Part shown: positions 39,901-50,055 of the stretch, one piece after another | Layout of the letters: the number at the start of each line of letters is the position of its first letter | Position numbering within the stretch: position 1 is the first letter of the stretch | Source of the DNA: Paramecium tetraurelia | Taxonomy: Eukaryota > Ciliophora > Oligohymenophorea > Peniculida > Parameciidae | Assembly (NCBI RefSeq): GCF_000165425.1 | Contig: NW_001798955.1 | Span: 806,001 to 870,000, forward strand | Direction of reading: 5' to 3' | Length of the DNA stretch: 64,000 nucleotides | Made by a program: the position numbers and the translations under genes | Notes under the pieces: generated by a model | Database searches by the model: none | Told to the model about the DNA's origin: nothing | The model's input: only the letters and a program-made list of their open reading frames with translations

Positions 39901-40258
39901 TAAAAAAAAATCCATATTATGGTATCATAGTTAAGGTTGGAGTATAAACCTATTATTATTTAATCTGAAGAAATAATGATCTACTTTGGAAAATAGTTTG
40001 AAAAATTCTCTTCACGGCATTCCTGATGAGCATTAATAAAATAATAAATAAATATTTAATTTTTATGAGCCGCATTGAAGGTTGAGTTCAGTCGAATGAT
40101 GAATAATTATTCATAATTTAATAATTTCATTTTTAATTTAGAATACAGACTTAAATAGAGATTAAGGAGAAAAATATTAAATTTATTGGCATTTAGATTG
40201 ACCATTTATAAAAATCCTCTTACTATATTGAATTTCATTTAATCCTTATATTATAGAT
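39901..40258. other. intergenic AT-rich spacer
   Basis: It lies between the TPR gene start and the 3' end of the minus-strand SRP RNA. No frame or motif is visible; it must contain the TPR gene promoter. Confidence 0.4.
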
Positions 40259-40264
40259 AAAAAA
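40259..40264 (-). terminator. RNA polymerase III T6 terminator of SRP RNA copy 1
   Basis: Six T on the minus strand directly follow the conserved ACAACTC end; the same arrangement is seen in copy 2. Confidence 0.7.
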
Positions 40265-40565
40265 GAGTTGTTTATTTTCAGAGTCCTGCTTAATAAGTGC
40301 CACGATAGGCTACATCAATTCAAGAGTCCGGTATCCTTCCGCCGCTCATAGCGATCCCTATTGCTTGCTCTGTTTCCAGCCTAAGCCATTGCGAGATTCT
40401 TCAACACATGTGAAACCCTCATTACTTATGGATCCCACAAGTGACTACGAGCTCGGTTAGGGCGGTGACTCTTAACAAAATGACTCAGCGAGCTCTCAGA
40501 TGACAGCTTATCAAACATCCTCTTACAACCCACGTAAAGTGAAAGCCAAGTTGTCCCAGCCTGGG
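40259..40565 (-). ncRNA. signal recognition particle (7SL) RNA, copy 1
   Basis: A 307-nt GC-rich island in AT-rich DNA, transcribed leftward and ending in a T6 run (40259-40264 on the minus strand), consistent with RNA polymerase III. On the minus strand it contains the SRP helix-8 core with the GGAAAC apical loop followed by AGAGCA, closely matching the human sequence around GGUCGGAAACGGAGCAGG. It also has the Alu-domain TGTAA motif and distant segments able to pair across the molecule (GATAAGC with GCCTATC, one mismatch). SRP RNA binds SRP9/14-, SRP19- and SRP54-type proteins and targets secretory ribosomes to the ER. It differs from the second copy at about a dozen positions and is otherwise identical over its whole length. 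A protein-coding reading is excluded by TGA stops and copy-to-copy indifference to codon phase. Confidence 0.85.
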
Positions 40566-40719
40566 TTTAATACTTATTTACTACTTATTAACTTTAATAC
40601 ATTTTTATCTTAGAACTTTTTACTCTTTAATAAGTAAACTGTAATCTAATTTGTCTTATGGACTAATTTATTTTAAAAATTATAATCGATTTAAATGAAC
40701 TAATTTAATTTATACTTAA

Positions 40720-41980
40720 TCAACTCATTGGTTATTACATTTATCCAAATTAATTAGGTGGTGGTGGGGGTGGTGGTAGCTGATTTTATGGATAATTATA
40801 ATTAGATTATTAGTTCTGATCTTTTAAATACATGGTACTATCAGTAAATTGTACAATTTAAGGTTGGAATACTTAAGGATTCCAATTAGAAGGTGGAGCA
40901 ATTGGTTAATTATAAATCTAAGGAACAGGAGCAACTATTTCAATAGGTACATCTACAGTTGGATCCTTGCTACAGCATGTACAGCCTATAATTTATAAAA
41001 CTTTTATTTTACCTGCAAGAACTGCTTAAACTTATAATCTATATACTGATTTAACTAACTGCCCATTAGATGAAGGATGAATACCATCTGGTGAATTTTT
41101 ATTGTGTAAAATTAATTAGATTTATTTTCTGTCATTTTCAATAGCCTTAATCCCAGCTCCAATTCCTTGAATTTATTATGAAACAATAGTTCTTAATATT
41201 ACCTTTTCTCTTCCTGTTCGGTCTCTCAAGGTTAAGTAATTTTATAATCTGGCATCAATTCTTTTCACATCTAATTTGCAATTAGAATTATCCACATCAG
41301 CCCACAGGTAGGCAGTATCTCCAGGAAGGTAATGATTCTTATCAAATACACACTTGATGTGAGAAGTCTATTTATAATTTTAAATAATTACTCCTTAATT
41401 GATGCAACACCAAGTTGATGCCTTTACTTCCATTTATCCCATCAAAGCTGCCATATTCTGCTTTAATGGTTCCCTAACAACTAAAAGCTATGAATGTTTG
41501 ATGTTCTTATAAGACTTATTATATGATTCGATTTCTGTTTTGACTCTATATGAAATTTTGGCTTAATAATCTCCTCCCTTTTCAAAATAAGATCCTGGTA
41601 AGTGAGACAATAATTAAAATTAAAAAGGAAAGGTATATTGCCCAACAGGTAAGCTACGAGTGTTAAATGTCCATATTGCCACTCGATGTTAATAAAATTA
41701 GGTCTAACCTGAATAAGTTACATATTCAGTGTGTTGTTCTTGCTTTCCATCTGCACCAGTAGTAGTGCGAGAATGACTTTCGGTCCAATGACATTTTTCC
41801 TTTCCAGATACTTTTAATAATACTACTCCTCCAGGATATCCATCTTTAAAAATATTCAAATAGATATTTCCTAAATTTTTAAGATACCTTCTTACCTGTT
41901 ATGATTTCTCCAGCAAAATAGAAAGGTTTGTCTGTTCTAATATATACTCCTCCAAAATCAGAGCCTTATTAATTTCCCAT
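40720..41980 (-). CDS. arrestin-fold (ARRDC/alpha-arrestin-like) protein
   Basis: The 402-residue protein starts MGNQQGSDFGGVYIRTDKP. An arrestin-N domain is recognised by FYFAGEIITGNIYLNIFKD, then LPVGQYTFPFQFQLLSHLPG, the typical arrestin 'LPxGxYxFPFxFxLPxxLPxS' block. The arrestin-C half contains SHIKCVFDKNHYLPGDTAYL. A CTCC cluster sits near the C-terminus, followed by a Pro/Gln/Asn-rich tail with an eight-proline run. The MGN start could allow N-myristoylation (weak). Two introns: 25 nt near 41890, and a 27-nt stop-free intron near 40995 whose removal joins AVLAG to CTCCSK. The length divides by three. Alpha-arrestins are endocytic adaptors for membrane transporters; that role here is inference. 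It sits inside the inverted SRP RNA pair. Confidence 0.82.
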
Positions 41981-42081
41981 TATAACTTTAATAATGAATC
42001 AATATAAAATATAGTTTTGTATTCAAAATTGAATTATAATGTGGAATAAATAATTATATTGAATAAAAACTAATAAATTAC

Positions 42082-42705
42082 TCAATTCTTTAATCTAGTC
42101 TATAACCATTATTTCCAATATTTTTCAGATATTTATTTTTGAACACTTTCTGTATATAATTAGGCTACTAGCATAGATTAACCTGGATGATTTTGTGGCA
42201 AATCTTTCTTCATTTCTAAAGCAAGTTCAAAGAATCTTCTTTTTGCATCCTAATCAACTATTGTAATCCTTGATTAAGCTATGCTTCCGTATTTTTCATT
42301 CATATCTTATATTATCTTATAATCTTGTCCGATTTCGCTTGGGCCTCTTGATAAATTGATGTCAACTGGAATTTTGAATTCAGGTTAATTCTAAATATTT
42401 GCAGACACTTTGCTTTTTTAAAATTTTGTTGGAACCTATGAAGCTGCTTTATTAGGAGAACAATCGTTAGAAAAATCATCAGAATCACTATCATTATATC
42501 CATTAGTTTTCTTGGAATATTTTTATTCTAATTATTCAAGATATGATTTTGTGTCCATCATTTGATGATTGGGTTTTGAGTTTGTGTATTTTTAATTGTT
42601 AAAGTTAGATAAAGTATTTCCATAATCATACGATCCTATCCTTTAGACATCCTTTAAACTATTATAAGTTCCATCATAAGAGGACAATGCTCTGCTCTCA
42701 GTCAT
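42082..42705 (-). CDS. unknown 207-residue protein
   Basis: A single-exon frame in ciliate code, MTESRALSSYDGTYNSLK... to SEKYWKQWLQTRLKN before TGA. The N-terminal two thirds are Ser/Asp/Asn-rich and probably disordered. The C-terminal third is helical and Lys/Glu/Gln-rich (DMNEKYGSIAQSRITIVDQ, RRFFELALEMKKDLPQNH) and looks conserved. I do not recognise a family. It starts 31 nt from the divergent CX3C gene at 42737, so the two must share a very small promoter region. Confidence 0.65.
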
Positions 42706-42736
42706 TTCAGTTAAATTAATATTAATTCATTTTTTA

Positions 42737-43345
42737 ATGTTTGATAATATTAAGTCAGCTGATGAGCTTTATGCTACTGAAAATGAAAAAGAATATTATG
42801 ATAGAAAACTCTTAGAATATTAAGATATGTACTCTATTAAATAAGCAATCACATCCTATAGCAAAATCAAATTATTTAATATCGATCAATAACAAAAACT
42901 TAAATATGAATGTTATTCTAAATGTTATGATAATAATCAAGTGATTTTCGAAAATTCAGAAGAGGGAATCAAAAAACTTAGTAAATGCTTAACTGAGTGT
43001 AAAAAACAAACAAAAGATCTTAAATAATTTCTAAAAAATGTTGATAAACTAGTTTATTTCAAGAATTAAACATGCCATTCTAATTGCGATTAGATGATTA
43101 ATTATAATGTAGATTAAACATACTAGGAAAAAATTAGTGTAAATGAATTATTAATTCTTAGAATAAAGTAAATATATATAGATGTAGATGGGTTTGTGAA
43201 AATAAGCTAGATCGTAGATATAGAGAATTTTGGTTATAATAAAGAAACGATATCATTGATAGATATTCCAGCTAAATGGCAAATTGAGTTATTTAATATA
43301 ATAATGATATAATTATCATTATCTCTAATTATAATATTTTTATGA
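42737..43345 (+). CDS. small CX3C-motif protein, possibly FAM136-like
   Basis: The 202-residue protein is one exon. Three CX3C pairs occur in order: ECYSKCYD (about residues 58-65), KCLTECKK (about 85-92) and TCHSNCDQ (about 113-120). CX3C pairs in helical hairpins are typical of proteins imported into the mitochondrial intermembrane space, and FAM136 (DUF842) has a comparable series; the 25-residue spacing between the second and third pair matches it. Unlike FAM136A, the protein continues for about 80 residues and ends in a hydrophobic segment (LFNIIMIQLSLSLIIIFL), which could be a tail anchor. Family assignment is tentative. It runs toward SRP RNA copy 2, whose 5' end is 224 nt downstream. 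Confidence 0.6.
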
Positions 43346-43569
43346 AACAATTATAAGTTAACACGTATTTTCTAACCTATTGTAGTTTAACTATATTTTT
43401 GCTTTTACATTTATTAAGATATAAGGAGGAGTTTGCAACCATAAGTATCACTTTTAAGAGTAAAGTTTAAGGAAGTATCAGACTTGATTTACTCTGATAA
43501 AATAAAACCCATAAATTGCTAATTGTAATTATACACGTAATAAATGCAGAATAATGTTTAATTGATTAA

Positions 43570-43876
43570 CCCAGGCTGGGGCAACTTGGCTGTCACTTTA
43601 TGTGGGTTGTAAGAGGATGTTTGATAAGCTGTCATCTGAGAGCTCGCTGAGTCATTTCGTTAAGAGTCACCGCCCTAACCGAGCTCGTAGTCACTTGTGG
43701 GATCCATCAGTAATGAGGGTTTCACTTGTGTTGAAGAATCTCGCAATGGCTTAGGCTGGAAACAGAGCAAGCAATAGGGATCGCTATGAGCGGCGGAAGG
43801 ATACCGGACTCGTGAAGTGATGTGGCTTATCGTGGCACTTATTAAGCAGAACTCTGAAAACAAACAACTCTTTTTT
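43570..43876 (+). ncRNA. signal recognition particle (7SL) RNA, copy 2
   Basis: A 307-nt GC-rich element transcribed rightward. The helix-8 core GGCTGGAAACAGAGCA lies at 43754-43769, the Alu-domain TGTAA motif at 43608-43612, and the closing long helix is supported by GATAAGC (43623-43629) pairing perfectly with GCTTATC (43825-43831). In copy 1 this pair carries one mismatch. It ends with T6 at 43871-43876. The 5' boundary is placed at the CCCAGGCTGG that both copies share; upstream sequences diverge apart from a few bases. It binds SRP proteins and directs co-translational export, relevant for the secretory proteins of this cell. Both copies keep the functional cores unchanged, so both are probably active. 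Confidence 0.87.
43871..43876 (+). terminator. RNA polymerase III T6 terminator of SRP RNA copy 2
   Basis: A run of six T after the conserved ACAACTC 3' end. Confidence 0.7.
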
Positions 43877-44256
43877 CTAAATTCATATGTTTCGAAGAAT
43901 TATTAAAATCAATATTATAGATCCAACATAATGATACTTTGTACTAATTTTAATTTCAATTATTTTTATTAAATATCTATTATTAAAGGACAATATGTAT
44001 CAATTTCATTTTGCGAAAATATATATGTATTATTAGTTAAATTAAATCATACATTGCAAGATGAAATTATTCAGATTTTATTTATTTAATAAGATAATTA
44101 TAGAATTTTCTTCTAGTTATAGAGAATTTTTGTTTTTCATATTAATAACTACCTGTTATATCAACCAAGGATTTCGTAATTAATATTTTCAGAAAAGCTC
44201 TCCTAAAAAGATTATATTCTGATATTTTTATTAGATAAAATTAATTATATGATAAT

Positions 44257-45081
44257 TCAAAAACAAATGCGATTACCCATTATTATTTCTTCTTTGTAAT
44301 GCACCCCAACATAATAAAAATTTTCAAAAGTTACTAATTTTTATAATTCTTCTATATCATCATATTAATATAAACTAGTGAATTTTGGTAGTGTTAGCAA
44401 CTCAAGTAGTTTTGGAATTGCTGTAAAATATAATTTATCTACTATTCTTATTATTCTTTTGGGCCCATCTTCCAACTGAAAAGTTTAAAGTTAATTATAG
44501 TTCATATCATAAACATTTAGTGTTTTTGAAAATGTATCTGCAATATAAATTTTATCATTAAACCATTCAATTCCACTTAAATGAACACCACTTATCTCAT
44601 ACACAAATTCACAATTCCCTTCAAAATCACATTTTAATAATGAAAAACTCTTAGACTAAAAATAAAAGCCGAGTAAATCAGAAACTTAATAATCTATAGT
44701 AATGTAAACATTGTTATGAACTACTATAAAATCATAAATGATCAATCCTTTAGGCAGCAAAATGGTTTTTATAATATTCCAATTGCTTAAGATATCAATG
44801 TTATTGTCATGTGCTAGATATAAATAATTTTCATTTGCAAACATTGCATAGCTATTATTTTAGGAATATAGAAGCGACTATTTTTCATCATAAATCCCAT
44901 TGTCAGCAAGAAAAAGTAAATTATTTTAAAACAATTATAAGTCAATCGGAGTAACATCTATTGTGGTGCATCTATTTATTTTTCCATGATCACTTTTAGG
45001 CCTTTTAAATAATCCAAATTATAGAAGCTAATTTATCATCATTGATGTTATAATTGTAGTGACAATTATAAATAATTTCAT
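44257..45081 (-). CDS. paraoxonase/SMP-30-like beta-propeller protein with signal anchor
   Basis: The 274-residue protein is one exon. The N-terminus MKLFIIVTTIITSMMINQL is a signal peptide or signal anchor, which paraoxonases also retain. The body shows propeller-like repeats: NNLLFLADNGIYDEK, NENYLYLAHDNNID, NNVYITIDYQ, HLSGIEWFNDKIYIADTFS and IVDKLYFTAI, ending YVGVHYKEEIIMGNRICF. The order and the C-terminal 'V...GKLLIGT'-like strand recall paraoxonase/arylesterase, but the protein is shorter than the usual 355 residues and I cannot confirm the calcium-site residues. Divergent from the microprotein gene by 49 nt. An extracytoplasmic lactonase/esterase role is inference. Confidence 0.6.
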
Positions 45082-45130
45082 CAATAATAAGAATAAAAAT
45101 ACAATAATAATATAATTATTAAATAAACAA

Positions 45131-45256
45131 ATGAAATTCAAAAGGGATATAAAAGGTTTATTAAGTTTAGTAGCATTATCAGCAGCACCAGTGATGTATT
45201 ATTTTTATAGAGATTAAATATATAAAATAGTGGATGGAAAAGAAAAGAAGAAATGA
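45131..45256 (+). CDS. 41-residue single-pass membrane microprotein
   Basis: A short frame starting MKFKRDIKGLLSLVALSA and ending KIVDGKEKKK before TGA. It has a basic N-terminus, one hydrophobic helix (LLSLVALSAAPVMYYFY) and a Lys-rich tail. The layout recalls tiny subunits or assembly factors of mitochondrial membrane complexes, but I cannot name one. It starts 49 nt from the divergent propeller gene and is followed by 358 nt of spacer. Support is compositional only: it contrasts with the surrounding AT-rich non-coding DNA by its regular amphipathic pattern. Confidence 0.5.
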
Positions 45257-45614
45257 ATTGATATTATTATGGTAGCATAAAATGTTAAACTAAAATCATA
45301 GATTCAATAATTTACATAAAATTTTCATATTTAAAGTTGAAATATAATTTGAAGCATTCATTGAAAACACATGTTCACTTATGTTCTTATTTTATTCTAA
45401 ATTTTTGTATTAATTAATTACTTCTAAATACCATCCAAAAATTAAATATGTTCTTAATTGTAGAAAAATTAAAATAATATATACAAAAAAGGAATCTTCC
45501 TAACAGGATGAGAGAAAAAAACAATATTTCTGAGTAATTTCAAAATAATTCTTAAGAGATTAAAGTATTTTGCTTATTTAATTCTTTCTTTTTACTATTT
45601 ATTATAATAAACAA
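45257..45614. other. intergenic AT-rich spacer
   Basis: It lies between the microprotein and tRNase Z on the same strand. No frame longer than a few dozen codons, RNA or repeat is seen. Confidence 0.4.
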
Positions 45615-47639
45615 ATGGCTAAATGCCATATTCAATTAGTTAAATTAGCAAAACCTTGTATAATACTGAATTTCGATCTAAAGTCTTACGTTTTTAACGT
45701 ATCGGAAGGTTTTCAAAGATACCTTTCTGATTATAGCATCAAGACTAAAATGTCAACATAGATATTTTTTACAAATTTAAATGCTACCTACATTAATGGC
45801 ATAATAGGACTATTACTCACACTTAATTTCGATAAGCAAATTGATGGTACTAAGATTTATGGACCTTCTGGATTATGTTAATTGTTTTCAGCTTTTAGAT
45901 ATAGTGAAATCGGAGGAAAATCCATTAATAGTTTATCTTGTCATGAGTTTTAGGGAAAGAATCTTATTTACCAGAAAAAGGATCAATATTACTAAGAAAT
46001 TTTTGAAGGAAATATTTATCCAGTCTTAAATGGACTAAAACTTGTTAAATATGAAGAATAAGAATCTTTATAAATGTATACTGATGAATATGTCGAAATA
46101 GTACCAATAATCCACAAAAACAATAATATTTCTTATATTATTAAAACAAAAAAGATTAAAGGTAGTGTCTCTACAGAAAAGCTTTAGCTTTTAAAATTAA
46201 CTAATATTTAGAAGAAAGAATTATTTTAAAATCATTAAATATAATTAGGGGATTAAATATATCCAGAGGCTTACTTTAGAGAACCTGATGTAGAAGAATA
46301 AGGGATCTTGGTATTAGATATAATTGATGATTTAGACTTATCATAAATCGATTTTCCAAACAATTTAAGATGCATTTTGCATATAAATGATCCTAAAACA
46401 GAAATCTATTTAAATTTTTTAAATAAAGTGAATGTAGATCATATCCTATGCAATTAAGAAGTCCAGAATGAATACTCAGATAGTATTCCAAAGACTAAGT
46501 TTATTTGCAATTATTTGAATTCTAAATATCCTTTCAACTTTCCAAGTTTTAGTAATAATTATTCAATCTAGAATAATAGATACATCTAATTCTAAGCAAA
46601 TTATCATTACATCTTACATCCTTTAAATAAGAGAGGATTTTAGATGATGGCTCCCTAAATGATTGGTTAAACTTCTTAAATCAAAGAAATTAATTACTAG
46701 TAAACTCCGATTAGGCAATATAAGTCTGAGATTCTATTATAATTTTTAGGAACAGCTTCTATGAGGCCAAATAAATATAGAAATGTTTCAGGAATTTTAG
46801 TTAAATAATTTAACTCAGCAATTCTTTTAGATTGTGGTGAAGGAACATTTCATTAATTACAAAGTTAAAATAATTTTGATTTTAATTAAAAAATACTTAT
46901 TTGGATTAGTCATGTTCATTGTGATCATAATTTAGGGATAGCCTCATTCTTATAAAATTGTAGTAATGTATATTTTCTCGTCCCCTAAATTATGATTCCT
47001 TGGATTGTTTAATTAATTGAATTTTATTAAATTAAACATACTTGCTATTTATGTTATATTCCTTTTGATAATTATAATCTAGAATAAGAGTTTGCAATTT
47101 AGAATGCCAAAGTTTAGAAATTTAATGAAATAAAATTATAATAATTATAAGAGCTATTTAATATTTAGTTAGAATATGTTAACGTTGATCATTGTCCATA
47201 GGCTTATGGCTTAAGAATAAACTTCAGAGATGGAAGCAGCATTAGTTATTCAGGGGATACCAGACCTTGTTAATAATTTATTCAATTATCAAAAAATGTT
47301 GATTTAATGATTCATGAGGCAACATTTACTGATGATCTTTAAAAAAATGCAATAAGTAGAAAGCATTCAACTGTTGGAGAAGCTGTTGAATCGGCTATTT
47401 TGGCTAATGCTAAGACATTAATATTAACACATTTTTCATAAAGATACTGTAGAACAGGAAGTTGCTAATAATAGAAAATAGAATCAAATCAAATTTAATC
47501 TACAATTAATAATGAGACATATGAATAATATTTAAATACAAAGACAGTTATAGCTCTAGATTTTTTAAGTGGTCTTTTAGATGAGTATCCAAATTTAGTA
47601 GAATTAAGCTAACACTTATAATAATTGATTGAATCATGA
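45615..47639 (+). CDS. ELAC2: long-form tRNase Z (ELAC2-type)
   Basis: Endonuclease removing 3' trailers from precursor tRNA in nucleus and mitochondria. The 674-residue, intron-free protein has the long-form two-lobed layout. The N-terminal lobe is degenerate (FNVSEGFQRYLSDYSIKTKM, then KIYGPSGLCQLFSAF). The catalytic lobe shows FLGTASMRPNKYRNVSGIL, ILLDCGEGTFHQL, the metal-binding ISHVHCDHNLG (HxHxDH), VNVDHCPQAYGL, SYSGDTRPCQQF, MIHEATF, KHSTVGEAVESA and ILTHFSQRYCR. All expected zinc ligands and the HEAT and HST motifs are present, so the enzyme should be active. The length divides by three with no splicing. Confidence 0.95.
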
Positions 47640-47645
47640 ATTAAA

Positions 47646-48778
47646 TCATAAACAATGCATTAAATCATTAAAATATTTTAATTCTTCCTTTGAAAAGCGA
47701 GCAGTTTATTCTATCTCTTAGAATCTTATTTTTAGTTTTTCTAAATTTTTTAGGGAACCTAGACTTTTATAATTAGTATTATATAAAGTCAACAGAAATA
47801 TTTTTAGATTTATTCCTTTTAGCAAATCTAACTCAGTTAATTTTTGTTCAATTAGAGGTTTTAATGTACTATGTTAGATGGTCAAAGTTTTCGATGCATA
47901 ATAAAGCAAGAGAACTTATTATGTTAGAATCAGTTATGAATAGTTATCTGTTTAGATGATTGTTGTAAATAATTTATAGGTTGCAGATGAACATAGAGTT
48001 ACTCTGCTACATCTGCCAAAAATTTCAAATAATTCAAATAAAGATTCACTTGGTAATCTTAAAATTTTCTCATTTTCTAGAACCTCGTCTCTTAACTAAC
48101 TTAATTTTAGAAACTTACTTAATAAATTAGTGATGGAAAATAATTAATCCCTGCCTTTACTAAAAACAAAGTGTAATATAATTTCTATTCTAAACTTATT
48201 TATTAATCTAAGGAAGCTAATAATTGTTAATTTATCTAGTCTAATATAGAAGTGCTATATCTTTTGATATATTTCATTAATTAGCAAAGAGCTCTAACTT
48301 ATTTAAAATTGGACAAATTTATGATTAATCTGCCGCATAATTTATGATAGACGTCTAAAATAAATTATTCCTCCTCTGGTGTGAAAATTACTTTCTTTAT
48401 CTTTACAAAAAACTAGTCCTCTACAAAAAATAAGCCATTTTATATAGCATTTAATAGTGCATAAATCTCCTTTTCTGTTATTTCTTTATCAAAGCGATCC
48501 AAGTATTCATTAATCATTTGGCACTGCAAATAAAAATATTTAGGGTGATTTTCTTTTTCAAATTTTGTGTTGACAAAGGAGAAAAATATTTTTTTTTTCT
48601 AAATCAGTCTTAAGAAATTCTTCTTTTAATTTAAGGAAATCATCATAATTTGCTTGATTCCTTTAATATTAAAGAAATAGTATTACAATACTCTCTCCGT
48701 TTTATATTAATCAAATAAGAGCATTAATCTTTATTCTATTTTTAAATTCTAATCCTTATTTTTTGCTATTTTCTTCAT
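47646..48778 (-). CDS. unknown helical protein with an apparent poly-A frameshift
   Basis: A 360-residue all-helical protein, if two introns (26 nt near 48665; 23 nt near 48110) are removed and one A is dropped from a ten-base run (T10 on the plus strand, 48589-48598). The parts then read coherently: NQANYDDFLKLKEEFLKTDL before the run, and FVNTKFEKENHPKYFYLQC and MINEYLDRFDKEITEKEIYA after it, ending FSKEELKYFNDLMHCL. The middle contains long Leu-rich helices (FELFEIFGRCSRVTLCSSA, TIIQTDNYSQLILTQQ). This could be a HEAT-like fold; no family is recognised. Its stop lies 6 nt from the convergent stop of tRNase Z. Confidence 0.6.
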
Positions 48779-48908
48779 GCCATTCTCAGGTGTTTTTTCG
48801 GTGAAAATTAATTTGCTCCCTTTTTTATTTTCGAAAATAAGACCTTTCGAAAGTTTTGAGAAATTACTTTGTATTAAATGTCTTATCATAATAATTATTT
48901 ATTTTAAA

Positions 48909-50055
48909 TCATGCCTTAAAAATGTTAACAATTCCTTCCATTCCACTAAATACTATTGAATCAGTTGTATTCATCTAATCTATGCTGAGTATGCTTTTTG
49001 GTAAGCCCAAAATAGAAGCCTTAGCTAGACCATCTTTCAAACTAAACATTTTGATTTCGTGAACCCCTGAACTACCAGCATATATATAATCCTCATTTGC
49101 TTTGCTAAATTTAAACAAAATAGCTACTTAAACTAAGTTGCATAGATATAATATGATCGATTATCGTCAGATTGAGTTCCAGTCCAAAGTATTTCTTAAT
49201 AAAGTTTTCTTGTCCTCCAATCCCACAATTATACTTAATTTTCTGTTCTATGTGACCCAGTCAAAATCAATTATCTTTTCACTGAGAAATCAAGCGAATC
49301 TCCTGATAGGGATGGACCATAAAATTGACCTACGCATTATTTCTCTCTTATATCCCAAATTAAGATATTTGCATCCCAACCCCCAGATATTAAGATATTA
49401 GGTTAATCTGGTATAAATTTTACTACGAACACTCTATTGGCATGGCCTCTCTATCCCCTAATTATTTCAATAAAAGATACCAATCGGCCTGTTAATATTG
49501 ATGCTATACACTTTTTATATCATCATCATAAATTCTAATACAGAAGTCCTTACCTCCAGTTGCAAATAAACTACCATCAAAATTAAAGTCCAAGCATAAA
49601 ACACTATTATTCTCTTCTACAATTTTGTGTAATTATTTTCCTGAATTAGCGTGCCAATGGATAACGTGGCCTTCTGCATTTGCTGATACCAATATTCCTT
49701 TTGCTTTTAGTCCATAATTGGGCCTCCATCTTAAAGCAGTCACTGGTGTTTAGAATTACTCTAAGGTGTGTGTTAATTTATCTATTTTTATTAAATCATC
49801 TGTGTACTTTAGTTATAAAGATGAATTAGCCCTTCTGACATCCCTACAGCAAGATATTGATCATCTTGATCATATCTCAAAGAAAATACGTCTCCTCCAT
49901 TTACATTTAATTATTGTTATAACTTTAAACTCACTTAATTCTTGTGGACACCAAACCTCTTTTTCTAAGATAGAAAAATACTTAAATTCATATTTTTTTG
50001 GGTCAGAGGCCGAATCGGTTTATAGCTATTCTTCTTAATTTTAAGTACTTTGCAT
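48909..50055 (-). CDS. WD40-repeat protein
   Basis: A beta-propeller of about 350 residues. Repeat signatures: SLRYDQDDQYLAVGMSEGLI, ALRWRPNYG...ILVSANAEGHVIHWH, CLDFNFDGSLFATGGKDFCI, GHANRVFVVKFIPDQP with ILISGGWDANILIWDI, DFSVKRQLILTGSHR with VQLWDWR, and a last DSIVFSGMEGIVNIF. Introns of 26 nt (near 49780), 23 nt (near 49475) and 23 nt (near 49110) were placed exactly, and an N-terminal intron of 22 or 34 nt (near 49930) is needed for the frame. WD40 proteins are scaffolds; no specific orthologue is recognised. It is followed on the same strand by the unknown helical protein, 130 nt downstream. Confidence 0.82.

Larger units (their letters stand above)
40259..43876. repeat. inverted repeat: SRP RNA genes as 307-nt arms around a 3.0-kb loop
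   Basis: The arms 40259-40565 and 43570-43876 are reverse complements of each other with about a dozen substitutions and no length change. Similarity stops at the RNA boundaries, so this is a gene pair rather than the ends of a mobile element: there is no transposase and no target-site duplication visible. The loop holds three ordinary protein genes. Confidence 0.85.

Noticed and set aside
43675-43863. Minus-strand frame of 62 codons
   Set aside because: It is antisense to SRP RNA copy 2 and is interrupted in the other copy.
40259-43876. Inverted repeat as the ends of a transposon
   Set aside because: No transposase, no target-site duplication, and the arms carry SRP RNA motifs and terminators.
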